Source of the DNA: Metellina segmentata
Lineage: Eukaryota; Arthropoda; Arachnida; Araneae; Tetragnathidae
Length of the DNA: 64,000 nucleotides
Reading direction: 5' to 3'
Assembly: GCA_947359465.1 (NCBI GenBank)
Contig: CANAIC010000152.1
Location: 1 to 64,000 of the forward strand
Part shown: in pieces, positions 51,709-63,860 of the stretch
Numbering within the stretch: position 1 is the stretch's first letter
How the letters are laid out: the number at the start of each line of letters is the position of its first letter
The notes under the pieces: model-generated
Told to the model about the DNA's origin: nothing
The model's input: the letters and a program-made list of their open reading frames with translations, nothing else
Databases searched by the model: none
Made by a program: the position numbers and the translations under genes

Positions 51709-52323
51709 ATGGCGTCTTGGAAAAAATGGGTTTTGAAACGTCCCAAAATTGCACGTCAATTTAAAGCTTTCAATAAAACAGTTAAAAACTTGAAAAAGTT
51801 AAAAGGCATTGCCAAAAAAGATGGTGCATTACGTAAAGTGATTTCGGGCGTGTTTAGTAAAAAAGCTTTAAAAACGACGGCGTTAGCCACTGTGGTCGGT
51901 ATAGGAATATCGTATATTGACAATTACATTCAATCCAATTCGGGTTGTTTCTTAACAAATGGATCCACGGTGTGTAAAGTGCCATCCTATAGTTGTTGTC
52001 AACCTGAAGCAGTTGATAATGTTCCGTTTTGTACATTCAGTCCGAAAGGAGACCCCTGTTTGGGGTTTGATGAAGACATTGAAAAATCATGTTGTAGATT
52101 GTGCGATTGTAAATATTACGATTGCTTACCGCATCAAACCATGGAATGCCGTCGCCCTACCATCGGAGAAGCCTTGTCCTATTATGCTCAAGAAGCCTCA
52201 TCTAGTCTTTTTAAAGGGTTCACTCTAATGTTCCCGTGGTTGTATTGGGTTTTAGGAATTGGAATATCAATGATAGCAGTATGGTTTGCATTCAGTATGT
52301 ACAAAAAAACAAGAGCACCATGA
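51709..52323 (+). CDS. Possible per os infectivity factor 5 (ODV-E56)-like protein
   Basis: 204 aa, ATG 51709. Residues 1-60 are basic and helical; 58-78 a hydrophobic segment (TALATVVGIGISYIDNYI). The ectodomain-like middle has a Cys series: SGCF, C-K, SCC, C, PC, SCCRLCDC, DC, MEC, followed by RRPTIGEAL, and a C-terminal membrane span (LMFPWLYWVLGIGISMIAVWF). The order of spans, Cys and the C-RRPT-EAL block resembles ODV-E56/PIF-5 of insect viruses, although it is shorter. It would then belong to the entry complex with the PIF-2-like and PIF-3-like proteins. The next gene overlaps its stop (ATGA). Confidence 0.5.
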   Translation: MASWKKWVLKRPKIARQFKAFNKTVKNLKKLKGIAKKDGALRKVISGVFSKKALKTTALATVVGIGISYIDNYIQSNSGCFLTNGSTVCKVPSYSCCQPEAVDNVPFCTFSPKGDPCLGFDEDIEKSCCRLCDCKYYDCLPHQTMECRRPTIGEALSYYAQEASSSLFKGFTLMFPWLYWVLGIGISMIAVWFAFSMYKKTRAP

Positions 52324-52877
52324 TTGAAATGCTTCGTCAGCTCAATCTTCCAAATGATAGGTTAATTGAATACATTAGGAACCAGTTAGATTCTGATTTT
52401 AACCTTGTACCCATTCATATGCCCTGCAAACCTTTTCGACGACGGATTACGTTGGAATTGGTTCAAAACCCAAAAGTCGTTCAAGCAGCTACAGAATATA
52501 TTGAATATTTATTGAAACACAAAGAGAAATATGGTTATTTATATCATTTAATGAATCAACGGTTACTCGTCAAGTTAGATGTGCGTTATAACGGGGAAAT
52601 GGCTATAGAAAATAATAGATATGACCAAGTTGTAAAAATAATGGATGCATTGGCCAGGAAATGGGCCCGCAAGAATACGGTGTTGTATGATATTACAAGA
52701 GTTGAGTTGCTGTACTTTTTAATTCTATTGATTAATGCAGACATGAATTGGATTACTGTAGATTTCATCTTGCAAGGAACGAACCGCAAAGGACATGCGC
52801 ACTTGATTGCTTCCCCAAAGCGTCTATTGGAAAATGAAATATGTAGACCCACAACAACATGTTCAAAAAGGTATTGA
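52320..52877 (+). CDS. Unknown protein, NWIT family member 2
   Basis: 185 aa; ATG 52320 overlaps the preceding stop as ATGA (an earlier in-frame ATG at 52281 is possible). Paralogue of 33197 with KYGYLYHLMN and LLYFLILLINADMNWITVDFI. Both copies are downstream genes of two-gene units and end just before a tract, here shared with the convergent gene 52986. Function unknown. Confidence 0.75.
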   Translation: MIEMLRQLNLPNDRLIEYIRNQLDSDFNLVPIHMPCKPFRRRITLELVQNPKVVQAATEYIEYLLKHKEKYGYLYHLMNQRLLVKLDVRYNGEMAIENNRYDQVVKIMDALARKWARKNTVLYDITRVELLYFLILLINADMNWITVDFILQGTNRKGHAHLIASPKRLLENEICRPTTTCSKRY

Positions 52878-52906
52878 AAAGAGTGTAAGACACCGAGTAA
52901 AGTTTG

Positions 52907-52985
<79 letters not shown>

Positions 52986-52989
<4 letters not shown>

Positions 52990-54533
52990 GATATTGTACA
53001 AGAACCCTCTTCATTTTCTTCTTCACTCACTACTCGTATACTATTTATAAATTTTGCTTCATGTGGTCCCATCGTTAATTTAATTTTGTCATCGCTCAGT
53101 GTAATACGTTTCAATTCTTGTTTGGCACTTGGATCCACTTTTATTTCAAAGCAAATTTTGTGTCGCGCCAATGTGACTGCAGTCTGTACCATTTTCACAT
53201 CAATTCCTTCCTCCGAGTTGGAATAATTTTTAAATAGCTGTAACCACTCTTTTACCAGAACGGGTAAATGCGTTTGTTTGGGAAACTCGTGCGTATCGTC
53301 AGCCAACGTCATACACCAAGAATTGAATGGAATGCCAGGCATTTCAATTCGATGGACGGAAAATTGAGGAGTGTACTTGAAGGTTTCAAAAATGGTGGCA
53401 TTTTTCAAGATGCTAGGATTTGCAGTGTGAAAAAGGAAATCTACATTACGAATAGAGTCTTGCGCTGGACGACCCTCTAAAATGGGATAGCTGAAACAGA
53501 AAAAGGTATTTTGGTACACATAACCAATGACCACAGAGTTAACACTGACTTTTTCAACATCAGGGGGTAGTTTTAAAAATTTACAGACGTAATGAATAGG
53601 TGTCCACAGGGTGATGGGTACTTCGTTATACTCTGTATACACGGCTAAGGCTACAAATTCTTTTGTATCGGTCGTATGGGGTCGGGTTCCCTCGAACGTT
53701 AGGCGTAAGGGCCATTCCACAATTAAACCTAAATTTTGAAAGATCTCATCGGACTTTTGCCCGTCATGCGTGTGTAAATAGCTGCGACAATACGAATAGA
53801 GAATGTCTTGAATTAAACTCTGGGGATCATGCATAGATAATCGTTTTTGAATCATTCCTGTGGATATGACACGTTCTTCGGGTAAGTAGGGTTGTGATAC
53901 AGGCTCGAATTGAATCATTTTAGGATATGAAATTGTTTCTTTGGTCAGAAAAGGAAAGGTGACGACATCACGACGCGTGCTCCATTCGGATGCAAGGGTG
54001 AGAACATCATGTAGAGGTTCTTTACTTAAAAAGCAAATGCGATACAAGGATTGATGACAGGGGAGAGACTTGTCAAAATAACATCCACCTGGATAGGGTA
54101 AATCATCCCTGTCCAAGTACAACACACAATTTTTGTACATGAAAATGTGATCATACGCGGAACGGGGAACACCCTGTAAATATTCTGCAACGACTGAAGG
54201 ATTCGTGACATAATAGGGTGTCGCATACATTTGAAACGTTGCCGATGGTTCCAACATGGGCGTAATAGTTTTCTCATGACCGAGCAAAGCGGTCCACGAT
54301 TCATTTTGACAGACGACCGTAATGGGTGCTTCACGCTTGAAAAATACTTTAAGAGCTTGGGTAAATGGGTGTTGAGAATCCATGCAGATATGATCAAATC
54401 GATGCATTTGTAGGATGGACCAATTGTCAAAATCCATATCGGCAAAGTCCAAAATTATGATACCTTGCTCATTTCGAAAAGAAGTACAACCTCGAAAACG
54501 AGCATAAATGGAGCTATACCTAGGTAAATTCAT
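52986..54533 (-). CDS. Unknown large protein
   Basis: 515 aa, ATG 54533. Soluble, with many aromatic residues and predicted strands (GIIILDFADMDFDNW, HIFMYKNCVLYLDRDDLPYPGG, YVCKFLKLPP, FCFSYPILEG). The C-terminus is acidic. Size and beta-rich profile would suit a capsid protein, but I cannot identify a double jelly-roll by eye. No paralogue in the window. The stop TAA is completed at the T tract. No other gene overlaps. Confidence 0.65.
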
Positions 54534-54571
54534 TTATGCTTTATTAAACACACAAGTCTTTGCAAAGACGA

Positions 54572-54668
<97 letters not shown>

Positions 54669-54672
54669 CATC

Positions 54673-55017
54673 TTATTTATTCTTGATTGATCTCTTCACC
54701 ATTTCAAAAGTGCCTTCTTGAATCCCAAACCACTGCCGGCATAATACCTTCCATCGATTCAAATACGCTTGGTGGGTTTTGGGAAATAATTTGGGCACTC
54801 TTATATAGTCAGACAATAACTTTTCTCGATTCTCTAAATATTTCATTCGTTTTGCTGGATCAGTGTTAAACCACCCCAACAAGTCTTTCATTTTTAATTT
54901 GGTTTCTATTAATAAAAAAACCATCAAGGCTAATTCATTTGTATCTTTCAAAATTTCGACTCTGCATCGGATCACGTCCATTTGATTGGGTGTAAACACT
55001 CTGCCACGTCTTTCCAT
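54673..55017 (-). CDS. Unknown small helical protein
   Basis: 114 aa from ATG 55017 (frame opens earlier at GTG 55062). Predicted helical, basic, with Arg/Lys clusters and LLGWFNTDPAKRMKYLENREK. No domain recognised. It diverges from the 55029 gene with 11 bp between ATGs. Its stop is followed, on the minus strand, by about 10 bases and then the tract. Confidence 0.6.
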   Translation of the reverse strand: MERRGRVFTPNQMDVIRCRVEILKDTNELALMVFLLIETKLKMKDLLGWFNTDPAKRMKYLENREKLLSDYIRVPKLFPKTHQAYLNRWKVLCRQWFGIQEGTFEMVKRSIKNK

Positions 55018-55299
55018 TTTGTTTTGGTATGAAAACTTGCTTTTCGCAGTGGGAGTCGGCACGAATATTTAACGAGAATACAAAAATTTCATTTGAGACG
55101 TGCAAGTATGTTGTTTTATTAGAAAATACAACGACTTTTAACGTAGAGAAGGATTTGAGACGAACCTTGAAAATAAACAAGAAACCATTGGTTTGGTTCA
55201 TCAACGCATTTCAAACACTTGGCGCTCGTGTAGAATACGTAGTTTTATTTACACAAAAAGAATTAAAAACACTTGGACCTATTGCAAGCCGACAAACCT

Positions 55300-56339
<1,040 letters not shown>

Positions 56340-56407
56340 TACATACTGGTAGCTCTTGACGCTAAACATCTTGCATTTCCATTGATAGCAATATTGCCTG
56401 ATATACG

Positions 56408-57115
56408 ATGGAAGTTGTCCAACGTTTAGAAAATGAATTGTTTGGGAAAACTTGTTATGATGATGGCGAGTTACAAGAAGTAGAAAAATCCTTAAACTTT
56501 TTGATAAAAGTTGTAAAGTATCAACAGGGAATTCCTTATCGAATTATTAAAAATGCGAATGGATTTCATTTTAGTAAATGCATATGGAGTTACGATGATA
56601 CCGACAAGGGATTGGATATTTGTTCTTGCCAGACTGAAATATATCATTCTTTAAAGACCGAAGGTAAGCCTTCTTTAACTGAATCATTGACCATGAACCC
56701 GAGTGCTTCTGTTGGTTTACCTACCATACCAATGAAACGTATCAACATTCGACGGATGTATTTAGTATTTGCTACTTTAGCGATTGAAAGAAACATTTCT
56801 TCTCAAGTGATAAAGTGTGCTGTTGTCACAAATGGTTTTTGGTTTTGTGCTGATGTAAGAAATGATCCAAATTGGAAAGAAAATGTAGTGCAGGAATTGA
56901 AAAAATTAAACATTAAAGAATGTGTCTTAGTGGGTAAACTAGCACACACCATGCTTCGACCATGGCTGAGTGACTTGAAAAGTCACTTTTATGGTAATGA
57001 TCGACTAGTTTATGCGTGTAACAAATGTAAACGCATGACTTGTTGTGTTCAAACGGCTTATCTTGCCTGGCGAGATTTAAGTAATCAATTACCTTGTTGT
57101 CTTGAACACGAGTGA
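56408..57115 (+). CDS. Unknown protein, homologue of the dUTPase N-terminal domain (2)
   Basis: 235 aa, ATG 56408. Same domain as 33858 and the front half of 19541: LFGKTCYDDGEL, FHFSKC, CSC, KCAVVTNGFWFCADV, and an LGK..H near the FDPW position (here MLRPW). An insert of about 35 residues with a proline-rich patch follows the first third. Ends with Cys-rich CNKCKRMTCC. Stop TGA precedes the tract by 15 bp. Confidence 0.75.
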   Translation: MEVVQRLENELFGKTCYDDGELQEVEKSLNFLIKVVKYQQGIPYRIIKNANGFHFSKCIWSYDDTDKGLDICSCQTEIYHSLKTEGKPSLTESLTMNPSASVGLPTIPMKRINIRRMYLVFATLAIERNISSQVIKCAVVTNGFWFCADVRNDPNWKENVVQELKKLNIKECVLVGKLAHTMLRPWLSDLKSHFYGNDRLVYACNKCKRMTCCVQTAYLAWRDLSNQLPCCLEHE

Positions 57116-57127
57116 ATTGGTTAATGA

Positions 57128-57266
<139 letters not shown>

Positions 57267-57277
57267 ATAAAGTTGCT

Positions 57278-57526
57278 ATGACCATGTCGTACCATGCCTT
57301 TTTAAAATCATTGTTTGGAACCCATCATACTCTCCATCGATCTTATTTGCATGGTATACATTTGTATTGCTTATTCATCATTACCCTAGTAGTGGCTCTA
57401 TGTGCTTATACCACTCATCACTATCAGCAAGAGTGTACCAAAACCTTTGATCAACGGGTTCATGCACTGCGTACCAAATATGCGGCATCTCAATGTCCCC
57501 GAAATGCTTTTACCAATAATCCATAA
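57278..57526 (+). CDS. Small single-span membrane protein
   Basis: 82 aa, ATG 57278 (second ATG 57284), 15 bp after the T tract. A hydrophobic span at about 29-46 (LYCLFIITLVVALCAY) follows a short basic N-terminus, then a charged tail with Cys. Type II-like envelope protein possible. Its 3' end overlaps the start of the RPB2 gene by up to 65 bp in another frame. Confidence 0.6.
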   Translation: MTMSYHAFLKSLFGTHHTLHRSYLHGIHLYCLFIITLVVALCAYTTHHYQQECTKTFDQRVHALRTKYAASQCPRNAFTNNP

Positions 57527-60161
57527 TTACGATCAGCACGTTCAAAAATTTATTCATTTTTTAAATACTCGAGTGGATTGTATACTCGTGTACGATGGGC
57601 CTCTTCATGTTCACACACATATTTGTGAGCGGACCGTATACGCCTGTTCAATACAGCATCTCCCCAGCAAAAAAATGATACGAAATGTGTTTCCTATCAT
57701 GCTGGGATCTCAATTGGATTTGGCGATTCGTCACCAACATTTACAAACGTTTCCACTCCATTTTCAAATCGGTACAAATACTCCATTCCAAGAAGTGGAT
57801 ATCGGTCGTGGATTTTTCATTATTAATGGATTTTTACGTCATTTACCTTATTTTTTTACCAATGATCCAACCAATACGCATTTGATCCAAAAAAAACTCG
57901 TTCGTGTTTTTACCTATGATTCATTTGACCGGGGTAAAGAATTGAGTTATTACATAAAGGATTATCAATCCAAGCATCGGGGAGATTTGGTCGTCATGTG
58001 TAACGACGGCTCCGAATCCATCCAACAAGTGGATACCTTTTTTGATCATTGTCCTTACCCTACCGATCCAGCAGCGTACATGGCGCACCTGTATAGAAAC
58101 AATCAGTTTGATATTGATTCTCTCGCGAATAAAATCGTGATTAGCCCTGGTCATTTGTTTACCAAATTATTTGTCAAATACCTGTATGCTCCATTGCGAG
58201 AAGGTAACTGGTCTGTGATTAAATCGAAAGCGGCCTTGGTCGTGAAATCGATTGAAACGGGGTGCTTATTGCACGTCTTATCCCGTAAAACAGTTTACTT
58301 TAAAGAAGGAAAATCCGCTGGGAAAATGACCACGACTCCGCATGAATCGCATCGAGAAATTGGAGCCAATGGAGAAATCTTTGTGGAAAAGGCCAATGGG
58401 TGTTATCGTGAGATCAATATGCAAACCTACCCTCTGAACCCTTACCTAACCTACATTATCTTGCGCCAAATGTCCAACAAAGTCAAAACCAATTCCATTC
58501 CTTCCTTCCACGATAGTTATTTAGGATTTTTATGTATTCTGGGATGCTTTGAAACCAAAAATGTAGGACGGACCACTATGATGGTGCGAGACACGGTCGT
58601 TTCGACGTGTAATGCATTGGATCCCGTGTTTCATGACGCTCCACAAGCCTCCTTGTGGACATGGCTCAAGTTGGAGCCTGAACCCCATCATCCTCGCTAT
58701 TTCGTGGTGGTGAATGAGGCCTGTATTCCGGTGACGGCAGCCTGCTTTCAACAGCTGGATCTGTTGAAATTAAAACGACACTTTGAGCACGTGGAATGCT
58801 TGGAGGAACCTCCGTTTATTTACATTCGTTACAAAACAGGGCTCTTGTTTAAAAAATTGCCTGGAACTGGTATATGGGTCACGACACGAGATATGTCGTA
58901 TTGGTCCCAACGCTTATTGCAATTAGAGTCGGTGGTGGAACGGTTTGGGTATGATTTCATCACCAGTTATCACGTGGATTTGAATCCATTTTTCATGCAT
59001 AATGCGTTTCCCAAAAACATTTTGGCATTTAATGCTTTGAAGAATGCAGTCTTGGCGACGGATCCTTGCTATGCGCATTATTTCATGGATACCATGTCGG
59101 CGTATACACGTTGCATGACACCCTACCATAAGAGTGTCTTAGAGCCCGTGGAGGATGGTATTTCGCCACATTTCACCCTCTATGTACCGCATGTGACGGT
59201 GGCGTATATGAGTTTTCAAGGCTGTACGCAAGAAGATTGCATTGTGCGCCGTGAAGGTGTGGATGCATTTGATTGTGTCCGATTTTATACCATACGTGTG
59301 AAAATTGAAGCGGATGGACTCGTTTTGTTTCGTCCCGTAGAAGGAGAAACGAGTATTTTGGGTACGATCGTCCATCATGGAGAACGCCCTATCAAAGTAG
59401 AGCCTTTTTCCATTCATGTACGGGCAGTACCCATCAACGACCAAACGGTGCGACTCCACTTTAGCAAATGTCCTTTTCGTGTGATCAAATATCACTTGAT
59501 ATCGGACACATTGAGTATTTGTGTCGAACAAGATCATGTTTCGAGTACCGGAGATAAATTGTGTAGTTTTCATGGCCAAAAAGGGGTGATGCGTGTGATG
59601 GACAAGTTACCGACGTTAGATGCGGGTATTGAACCGGATTTACTCATCAACCCGTATAGTTTGTTTCGCATGACGATGGGTCAAATTTTGGAAGGATGTG
59701 TGATGGGAGAGGGGAAAGATGCTTCGAGGGTATGCAATAGTGACGGGCACGTCATACCGCACGGCAAAGTGTTTTATGCGAAAACGTTTTATTTCCCTAT
59801 AGCTTTTTGGAGCTCTGAACATTTACACGCCCCTCTCAAATGCACCATGGACAAAGTGCTCAACCAACCGGTGAAAGGACGTTCCCGTGTTGGCGGGATG
59901 CGGTTGGGAAATATGGAATTGATGAATTTGTTGCGTGGAAATGGATTAGGATCATGTTTTGAAGAAAAGTTTTGTGAGCACGGGGATCGTGCAGCCAGCG
60001 CCACCGATCCAACGGTAGCATTACCCAAATCAGTTCAGTTGGTGCAAGCAGATGCCCGTTTTCTGAAATGTAAGTGGGAGCACGAAACGGTACCCAGTGT
60101 GAGACTGGAGAAGAGGAGTAGTGATGGGAATAGTACTGTATTATTTAAACGACATAAATAA
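57462..60161 (+). CDS. RNA polymerase second-largest subunit (RPB2)
   Basis: About 899 aa from ATG 57462; later in-frame ATGs (57480, 57504) are possible starts, and the frame opens earlier without ATG. Key conserved blocks: GDKLCSFHGQKGV (about residue 697; the catalytic-side lysine/histidine block), GIEPDLLINPYSLFRMTMGQ, and QPVKGRSRVGGMRLGNMELM near the end, then a Cys-containing C-terminus that may be the zinc clamp (CEHGDR). It is about 250 residues shorter than the cellular subunit, mostly in the N-terminal lobe. With the two RPB1 parts it forms a minimal viral polymerase. Overlaps a small membrane-protein gene at its 5' end. Confidence 0.93.
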   Translation: MHCVPNMRHLNVPEMLLPIIHNYDQHVQKFIHFLNTRVDCILVYDGPLHVHTHICERTVYACSIQHLPSKKMIRNVFPIMLGSQLDLAIRHQHLQTFPLHFQIGTNTPFQEVDIGRGFFIINGFLRHLPYFFTNDPTNTHLIQKKLVRVFTYDSFDRGKELSYYIKDYQSKHRGDLVVMCNDGSESIQQVDTFFDHCPYPTDPAAYMAHLYRNNQFDIDSLANKIVISPGHLFTKLFVKYLYAPLREGNWSVIKSKAALVVKSIETGCLLHVLSRKTVYFKEGKSAGKMTTTPHESHREIGANGEIFVEKANGCYREINMQTYPLNPYLTYIILRQMSNKVKTNSIPSFHDSYLGFLCILGCFETKNVGRTTMMVRDTVVSTCNALDPVFHDAPQASLWTWLKLEPEPHHPRYFVVVNEACIPVTAACFQQLDLLKLKRHFEHVECLEEPPFIYIRYKTGLLFKKLPGTGIWVTTRDMSYWSQRLLQLESVVERFGYDFITSYHVDLNPFFMHNAFPKNILAFNALKNAVLATDPCYAHYFMDTMSAYTRCMTPYHKSVLEPVEDGISPHFTLYVPHVTVAYMSFQGCTQEDCIVRREGVDAFDCVRFYTIRVKIEADGLVLFRPVEGETSILGTIVHHGERPIKVEPFSIHVRAVPINDQTVRLHFSKCPFRVIKYHLISDTLSICVEQDHVSSTGDKLCSFHGQKGVMRVMDKLPTLDAGIEPDLLINPYSLFRMTMGQILEGCVMGEGKDASRVCNSDGHVIPHGKVFYAKTFYFPIAFWSSEHLHAPLKCTMDKVLNQPVKGRSRVGGMRLGNMELMNLLRGNGLGSCFEEKFCEHGDRAASATDPTVALPKSVQLVQADARFLKCKWEHETVPSVRLEKRSSDGNSTVLFKRHK

Positions 60162-61203
<1,042 letters not shown>

Positions 61204-61248
61204 AATATTTTGTTACAAAATTAAATAGAGGCATTCCAACTGTTTTTT

Positions 61249-61788
61249 TTAGATCGAGTATAGACTCGGGCCAAATTTTCTTCCTACCCCAAACGGACCG
61301 TATGGGAAAAAATTGACCATGTGTTTTTCAATGCAGTGTGGTTTACCATTTAATACCACAGTTTCATAGGGTGAGGGACACATACAGATGAAATCGTCAC
61401 GTCCATTATACATAAAAACCCCATTTTCACACACGTCTGGATTTAGGGTATTGCAATCGGGTCCTGTCCAAAATGTCGAATCTGTACATAAACACATCCA
61501 TCGAGGAGCTGGATCATTTGCCAACATGACCATTCCGCCTCTGTCTGTATTACACTCGATTGAATCCTCGGATTGAGGCGTACACACCCCCCCTATGCAC
61601 TGGGTGTTTTTATCCACACATAAAAAGCTACAATCGTCCACACATTGTATTTTTTGAACTGTACAATCTTGCTGCAAAACAGGTACCTGGACATGAATAT
61701 GGGTTGTTGTTTGGGCTTCATTGGGCCTCACTATCATCCATACGAATCCTAACCACAGTAAAAAGAAAAGAGACCACGCCGACCACAT
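61249..61788 (-). CDS. pif-3: Per os infectivity factor 3-like envelope protein
   Basis: 179 aa from ATG 61788. A signal anchor (WSLFFLLWLGFVWMIV, residues 4-19) is followed by a Cys-rich ectodomain: C-x-D-D-C, C-x-D, C-IGGVC, C, WMCLCT, GPDC, then CENGVF, CMC and C. This matches the size and Cys order of PIF-3, a component of the oral-entry complex of baculoviruses, nudiviruses and WSSV. It sits apart from the PIF-2-like gene. Starts are 32 bp from the divergent gene at 61821. Confidence 0.7.
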   Translation of the reverse strand: MWSAWSLFFLLWLGFVWMIVRPNEAQTTTHIHVQVPVLQQDCTVQKIQCVDDCSFLCVDKNTQCIGGVCTPQSEDSIECNTDRGGMVMLANDPAPRWMCLCTDSTFWTGPDCNTLNPDVCENGVFMYNGRDDFICMCPSPYETVVLNGKPHCIEKHMVNFFPYGPFGVGRKFGPSLYSI

Positions 61789-61820
61789 GCTTTTCTTTCC
61801 CACGAACAGTCAAGAAGACC

Positions 61821-62456
61821 ATGGATCGACCCATTGATCACCATGACTCGCAACGTCCTGTTCGTGCCTCGGCTAGTTTAAACCGTGTCAGTAGATGGCG
61901 GGATGCCTGGACGGCCTGTTCTCATATTATTGAAGGGTATTCCTCCACCAACTTGAAAAACTTTCACGTCATCTTTGCGCAATGGCTATCCATCTTGAAT
62001 TGGATTTTTGGGAATCCCATTCATCCGTTGAGGCAGTATGTTCCTTACTTTTATTACTGCACAGAGCCCCACGGACCCAAAGAAATTTTACACATGTATA
62101 TGGATCCGAATATTGGGGAAAATAACGAGCGGTTCGTGCACATTTTTTTCAATTTATACGAATTTAACAAAATACGGCGGGATTATTGCGATAATATGAA
62201 CCGTAATAACCACATGTTGGTGGATGAGGCTAGAGGTACGATTAATTTTTCAGTTCTAGACGACACGGCTCATAATCCTGCCGAATATTTTCAACACATT
62301 ACCACATGGCAATTGTTATTCCTCTTTACGATGCATTTGCTAGCTCATTGGGACACGTATGATAAATATCAGCATGCTAATTACGATACCCACATGCGAG
62401 TGCGCGAATCCGAATTTTACAACATGTATTTTTATGGTCAGTTGATCTATAATTAA
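61821..62456 (+). CDS. Unknown protein
   Basis: 211 aa, ATG 61821. Helical, with many Trp, Tyr and His; a RWRDAWTACSHIIEGY helix, a FVHIFFNLYEFNK strand/helix and a WQLLFLFTMHLLAHW segment. No clear membrane span. No domain recognised. The next gene starts 8 bp after the stop. Confidence 0.6.
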   Translation: MDRPIDHHDSQRPVRASASLNRVSRWRDAWTACSHIIEGYSSTNLKNFHVIFAQWLSILNWIFGNPIHPLRQYVPYFYYCTEPHGPKEILHMYMDPNIGENNERFVHIFFNLYEFNKIRRDYCDNMNRNNHMLVDEARGTINFSVLDDTAHNPAEYFQHITTWQLLFLFTMHLLAHWDTYDKYQHANYDTHMRVRESEFYNMYFYGQLIYN

Positions 62457-62463
62457 TAAAGTA

Positions 62464-63039
62464 ATGCCTCGCCGATCTGCTTCCCCGGTCCGTTGTGGAC
62501 CACGAAAGGTGCCCACAATCTATGCTTTTGAAAAGTTGGTGGATTATGGTGCTCAAAATCCGGAGGAGATTCAAAGGATGATATCACTCCATTATTTGGA
62601 GAGTATTGCTACCGACCAGAATACCCTGGTGCCCGTAGCCAAACTAAAAGTATTTTTTCGTCAAGCTAAAGCGTTTAAATCTTTTAAAACGACCTATTTG
62701 CGAGACATTCCTACCGAGTATTGGATGGATGCTTTAGACACCAATCCACGGATACGACCGTTTGTCCGTCGGCACGTTTCCTTATCAAGAAGTGCAAGTC
62801 CGACGAATCGTTTAAAAATGAAATCGTTTGTGGGAGAACCCGCCATGAGTGACGTTTCTGATTCAGATTCGATCCTTTCCATTGACCCAAGTAATGATGC
62901 CTGTGATGAGACGAATGTCAACTTGCCCAAACCTGTGTGTCAAGGAATACGTCGAGTCTGTCGGTACATGATGCATCCCGCAGGTACCGTAAGTTTGATC
63001 CGGATAATAGTGATGACGATCGCTATCAGTTTCATTTGA
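62464..63039 (+). CDS. Unknown protein with C-terminal membrane anchor
   Basis: 191 aa, ATG 62464. Basic N-terminus (MPRRSASPVRCGPRK), helical middle, Ser-rich acidic stretch (SDVSDSDSILSIDPS), and a C-terminal hydrophobic end (TVSLIRIIVMTIAISFI) that could be a tail anchor. The stop is 7 bp from the end of the convergent 63047 gene, with no tract between. No family recognised. Confidence 0.6.
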   Translation: MPRRSASPVRCGPRKVPTIYAFEKLVDYGAQNPEEIQRMISLHYLESIATDQNTLVPVAKLKVFFRQAKAFKSFKTTYLRDIPTEYWMDALDTNPRIRPFVRRHVSLSRSASPTNRLKMKSFVGEPAMSDVSDSDSILSIDPSNDACDETNVNLPKPVCQGIRRVCRYMMHPAGTVSLIRIIVMTIAISFI

Positions 63040-63046
63040 GATATGC

Positions 63047-63781
63047 TTAAACAATAATTGGATTTTCGAGTGGATTATAGGCTAAAGGTATTAAAGCTTT
63101 CAACTGATCACTATAATGCCACAAGTAAGGAAGAGGACCATGGGGTAACTGAGCTTCAATGTCGTTATTTAAAGACAGTAAGGTAGTACGTGAGGTACAA
63201 GGCGCCAATTGACCCCGTAATACTCGAATGGGTAATACACTATTTTGTGTAGGAGGTCCAAAACAGTTCTTTAGAGTGGTAGGAGACGGTGATACAGTGA
63301 CCGTGTCGTAGTTATATACCCACATGCGAATAAACTGTGGCAAAAGGCGTGTGCATTTTATGAAATCAATATCGATTAAAGGTGCTAGTTTGGGAACATT
63401 GAAATTTAAAAGGGTTATAAAATGATAGATTTCTTCTTCAAATGTAGTGCTCATTTGATTTCGGATCGAGTCCACATACGTACGGGATAATTTAACCCTT
63501 TGACAATCTAATGGTAGCGTGTTGGTATTCAAGTGTTCAATTTCATGCACGTAAAAGAGTGGATCGTTCTCAACAAGGTAGGATAAACGCGTTAGATCCG
63601 TGTGTTGGGTCCAAACATCCAAGGGATCATGAATTCGCTTATCATACGAATGAACAATTTCCGTAGATGCCTCTGGAGAAATCATTTTATAATAAATATC
63701 AATTACAACAAAATCTGTTAAAACTGGATACTGTCGCTTGGAGAGACATTTCAAAACCAGCTTACGATATTCTTCAGCCAT
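63047..63781 (-). CDS. Unknown protein
   Basis: 244 aa, ATG 63781. Soluble, mixed composition; NFNVPKLAPLIDIDFIK and VLPIRVLRGQLAPC segments, Pro-rich C-terminus. No signal peptide. No domain recognised. Last gene in the window. Confidence 0.6.
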   Translation of the reverse strand: MAEEYRKLVLKCLSKRQYPVLTDFVVIDIYYKMISPEASTEIVHSYDKRIHDPLDVWTQHTDLTRLSYLVENDPLFYVHEIEHLNTNTLPLDCQRVKLSRTYVDSIRNQMSTTFEEEIYHFITLLNFNVPKLAPLIDIDFIKCTRLLPQFIRMWVYNYDTVTVSPSPTTLKNCFGPPTQNSVLPIRVLRGQLAPCTSRTTLLSLNNDIEAQLPHGPLPYLWHYSDQLKALIPLAYNPLENPIIV

Positions 63782-63860
63782 GACACGAACTTTATTTTTT
63801 AAAGAAAAAAAATACTCTAACGACTGTTGAAAACTTTTAGATAATAAATATATATGTTAT

